Assembly (NCBI RefSeq): GCF_001434895.1
Contig: NZ_AZEE01000002.1
Coordinates: 1-64,000, forward strand
Origin: Secundilactobacillus odoratitofui DSM 19909 = JCM 15043
GTDB lineage: Bacteria; Bacillota; Bacilli; Lactobacillales; Lactobacillaceae
Length of the DNA: 64,000 nucleotides
Direction: 5' to 3'
The translations under genes were made by a program, and so were the position numbers. This document shows, piece by piece, positions 63,543 to 64,000 of this stretch (its first letter is position 1; each line of letters opens with the position of its first letter). The notes under the pieces are model-generated. The model saw only the letters and a program-made list of their open reading frames with translations. It was not told the DNA's origin and did no database searches.

Positions 63543-63584
63543 AGCAAATCAGCTTGCTCATCCAGTTGATGAACAAGCTGATTG
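63543..63584 (-). terminator. Hairpin between the wall-protein fragment and the acyltransferase
   Basis: AATCAGCTTG.TCAT pairs with ATGA.CAAGCTGATT. A clear T-run is lacking, so termination is uncertain. Confidence 0.5.
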
Positions 63585-63614
63585 AAGTGACTGCGTCGCC
63601 TGCACATCACTAGT

Positions 63615-64000
63615 TTAATAGAATGCTAATGCCCGTGTCCAATACTTACCGTTAACTAAATAGTAAGTTGACGTTTTGCCATTCAAAACGGATACGCGAC
63701 GCGCACGTTTGGTAATCTCAACTGACTTAGAACCCAGGTCAGCCGTAGTACCAGCCAATTTAGCTAAATCAGGATCATCAAACACTTTAGTATACATCGT
63801 GTACTTCTTAATTGGATTCAGGGTCTTCTCATAAGTTTCGTAAGTAATCTTATCAAACTTCAAAGCGCTGGCACGAATCCAGTACTTACGTGCACTAGTG
63901 TTTGAACTGAAGCGAATTCGATACCACTTACCACTATCAGCGGTTGCACGCATATCAACGTAGACAATACCAGACTTCTTCGCCTTTGCCCAACCGTCCT
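63615..64000 (-). CDS. C-terminus of a wall-binding SH3-like repeat protein (start outside window)
   Basis: The minus-strand frame is open from the window edge (reading DGWAKAKKSGIVYVDM) to TAA at 63615. It shows two basic SH3-like modules with GKWYRIRF / YWIRASALKF and TYYLVNGKYWTRALAF. These are of the kind found at the C-termini of lactobacillus muramidases and surface proteins, including the GH25 enzyme at 57044. The catalytic part, if any, is off the window. Confidence 0.75.
   Translation of the reverse strand, partial: DGWAKAKKSGIVYVDMRATADSGKWYRIRFSSNTSARKYWIRASALKFDKITYETYEKTLNPIKKYTMYTKVFDDPDLAKLAGTTADLGSKSVEITKRARRVSVLNGKTSTYYLVNGKYWTRALAFY

Overview
The window is a piece of a Lactobacillaceae-type chromosome (low-GC Gram-positive). 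The evidence is: strong AGGAGG-like ribosome sites throughout; a giant adhesin with a KxYKxGKxW-type signal peptide; MucBP-like surface proteins; the acetylated diaminopimelate route to lysine under an L-box riboswitch; and sugar and organic-acid catabolic cassettes typical of plant or fermentation lactobacilli. Genus and species cannot be fixed from sequence reading alone. No rRNA, tRNA, CRISPR array, intact prophage or intact insertion sequence was recognised.

Layout. 1-7638: the first 2546 codons of a giant MBG-repeat adhesin (minus strand, C-terminus off the window). 8184-9947: recQ. 10790-18500: the lysine operon lysA-dapH-dapL-dapA-dapB-patA-asd (minus) behind a lysine riboswitch; aspartokinase and dapF lie divergently at 19441-21910. 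22090-24012: lipoate ligase with an unknown small gene, and a divergent GcvH-like lipoyl carrier. 24310-29609: an AraC regulator followed by a tartrate cassette (ttdAB, a malate-dehydrogenase-like enzyme, a DASS antiporter). 30157-35071: a 48-residue protein and carAB. 35142-36905: a lipoprotein and a divergent DNA-binding protein. 37796-42149: xyloside utilisation (GH43 xylosidase, GPH transporter, AraC regulator). 42474-46200: an acetyltransferase and the serine operon serC-serA-histidine phosphatase behind a Ser-rich leader peptide. 46300-47100: a decayed HdeD-like gene and a candidate non-coding RNA. 47352-53984: an Mga-like regulator translationally coupled to a Ser/Thr-rich surface protein, an AP2-domain protein with a small membrane protein, and an exported metalloprotease with an esterase. 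54510-56910: a 2-hydroxyacid dehydrogenase and an aminotransferase behind a leader peptide rich in Phe, Tyr and Trp. 57044-64000: GH25 muramidase, mhqO-mhqD-like pair, ackA, a second metalloprotease, an acyltransferase and the C-terminus of a wall-binding protein.

The two most unusual signals are not protein genes. (1) A family of ten intergenic elements of about 155-215 bp, each able to fold as a cloverleaf: a 15-25 bp outer stem around, usually, three hairpins. Stem sequences differ between copies while pairing is kept. Eight of the ten sit as four (+)/(-) pairs, like large composite interspersed elements. (2) Two leader-peptide attenuators (Ser for serC-serA, aromatic for the aminotransferase operon) share one five-segment architecture. 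In each, the segment next to the leader stop codon can sequester a second segment, which in turn frees a third to pair with the terminator 5' arm. This is ribosome-mediated attenuation in a group where T-boxes are the better-known solution.

Genes work together as metabolic blocks: aspartate to lysine and cell-wall diaminopimelate; L-tartrate to oxaloacetate to malate with dicarboxylate exchange; xyloside import and cleavage; 3-phosphoglycerate to serine, with the histidine phosphatase a plausible last-step enzyme; and aromatic transamination plus reduction of the 2-oxo acid.
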